Source: Bacteroidia bacterium
GTDB taxonomy: Bacteria > Bacteroidota > Bacteroidia > Chitinophagales > Saprospiraceae
NCBI GenBank assembly: GCA_030431945.1
Contig: JAUIIF010000240.1
Span: 1 to 6,879, forward strand
Direction: 5' to 3'
DNA: 6,879 bases
The notes beneath the pieces were generated by a model. That model did no database searches and was not told the origin of the DNA. It saw nothing but the letters and a program-made list of their open reading frames with translations. Shown in pieces: positions 6,127 through 6,879 of this stretch (position 1 is the stretch's first letter; every line of letters begins with the position of its first letter). The position numbers and the translations under genes are program-made.

Positions 6127-6169
6127 GTGGACTGGATTTTCAGCAACACGCAGTGGCTCACCGGTCCAC
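6127..6169. terminator. Possible hairpin shared by the convergent hydrolase and sbcC ends
   Basis: GTGGACTGG (6127-6135) can pair with CCGGTCCAC (6161-6169) in nine positions, including one G-T wobble, around a 25-base loop. A smaller hairpin, CCAG-TGGA-CTGG (6124-6135), is followed by ATTTT on the plus strand. The 35-bp convergent gap is where a bidirectional terminator would be expected, but the loop is large, the T-run is short, and the right arm overlaps the last codons of sbcC. Confidence 0.3.
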
Positions 6170-6879
6170 CACCTCAATGCGGCTAAAGCCATCCCCCACC
6201 GGCTCCAGACGAATCTGACACTGCACCCTTTCCCGGAGGGAAGGAACGTGGCTGATGAGGCCGATCATTTTGCCCCGTGCCCGGAGCTGCTCCAGCGTGG
6301 TCATGGCCTGATCGAGGGTTTTACCGTCGAGGGTACCGAAACCTTCATCAATGAATAAGGATTGCATGAGGTTTTTACCGCTCGCCAGGTCTGATAGCCC
6401 CAGTGCGAGGGCGAGGCTGATGAGGAAAGTTTCGCCGCCGCTCAGGGTCGCCATGGTCCGCCGGTGCTCATCGTGGTAGGTGTCCACAATAATCATGTCC
6501 AGATTTTCGCCGCCGCCGGCAGGCGGCGCGTACTCCATCCGGTAGCGGGGGCTGATGGAGGCGAGGTGGGCATTCCCGATCTCGATCAGTCGCTGCAACG
6601 TGATGGCCTGGGCGTAGGACCTGAATTTTTTACCATCGGCGGAGCCGATGAGCTTGTTCATAATTGTCCAGCGATCCAGCTCGCGACGAAGATTTTCCAA
6701 TAACCGCTGCTGTTCCGCAACCGCCTGCCGGCGCGCATCATCCTGTTTGATTTGTAGCTCAACAGCTCCGATAATCCGTTCAGCTTCGCTGACCGCATGC
6801 TCCTGCTGGGCCTGTTGTTTGTCCAGTACATCCCGGTCGGGGAAACTGGCCACTGACTTGGTGGCGGTGGCCAGTTCTT
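6158..6879 (-). CDS. Nuclease SbcCD subunit C, C-terminal part (cut by the right edge)
   Basis: The C-terminal 239 or so codons of SbcC, the SMC/Rad50-like ATPase that with the nuclease SbcD processes DNA hairpins and double-strand ends. The frame stays open to the window edge (reading inward ELATATKSVASFPDRDVLDK), so the GTG at 6853 is not a start. Visible features are the end of a coiled coil rich in Q, E and A; LIGSADGKKFRSYAQAITLQ at about 6650-6591, typical of SbcC; the ABC signature TLSGGETFLISLALALGLSD with LSGGE at 6431-6445; Walker B and D-loop LFIDEGFGTLD at 6326-6358; and the switch histidine in LISHVPSLRERV. The Walker A lobe and most of the coiled coil, about three quarters of a protein of roughly 1000 residues, lie outside. 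sbcD is usually adjacent and would be expected to the right. The gene converges on the hydrolase gene with 35 bp between stops. Confidence 0.93.
   Translation of the reverse strand, partial: ELATATKSVASFPDRDVLDKQQAQQEHAVSEAERIIGAVELQIKQDDARRQAVAEQQRLLENLRRELDRWTIMNKLIGSADGKKFRSYAQAITLQRLIEIGNAHLASISPRYRMEYAPPAGGGENLDMIIVDTYHDEHRRTMATLSGGETFLISLALALGLSDLASGKNLMQSLFIDEGFGTLDGKTLDQAMTTLEQLRARGKMIGLISHVPSLRERVQCQIRLEPVGDGFSRIEVVDR

Noticed and set aside
6510..6530. A GC-rich repetitive run in sbcC as a possible REP element
   Set aside because: It encodes an in-frame APPAGGG loop between conserved SbcC segments, so it is coding sequence with local low complexity.

Overview
The window looks like an ordinary chromosomal segment from a fairly GC-rich member of the Bacteroidota. 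The evidence is a TonB-dependent receptor with an N-terminal carboxypeptidase-like regulatory domain, start regions without clear Shine-Dalgarno sequences, and two matches to the Bacteroidota -7 promoter element TAnnTTTG just upstream of genes. A Saprospiria/Lewinella-like origin would fit the base composition and protein style, but that placement is inference. I see no mobile element, CRISPR array, tRNA, rRNA, toxin-antitoxin pair or defence cassette.

Layout, left to right. 1-266 is a flank with no gene I can establish; it holds an AT-rich inverted repeat and frames open to the left edge. 267-2597 (-) encodes a 776-residue outer-membrane TonB-dependent receptor. 2779-3405 (-) encodes a FAHD1-like fumarylacetoacetate hydrolase family enzyme. 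3574-4536 (-) is purC (SAICAR synthase, purine synthesis), with a start that I move inward from the longest frame. 4689-5060 (-) is a short hibernation promoting factor, separated from purC by a strong intrinsic terminator. 5061-5285 is a divergent intergenic region. 5286-6122 (+) encodes an alpha/beta hydrolase whose real start probably lies upstream of its first canonical start codon. 6158-6879 (-) is the C-terminal part of the SbcC nuclease ATPase, cut by the right edge and convergent with the hydrolase.

The genes do not form one pathway. Each of the four complete minus-strand genes has a gap of about 120-180 bp in front of the next, often with its own promoter-like or terminator-like element, so they are probably mostly single transcription units: nutrient uptake, small-molecule catabolism or proofreading, nucleotide synthesis, ribosome hibernation and DNA repair. 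I found no convincing previously undescribed system. The points most worth checking are the non-canonical start of the hydrolase, the tandem hairpins between hpf and purC, and the inverted-repeat cluster after purC.
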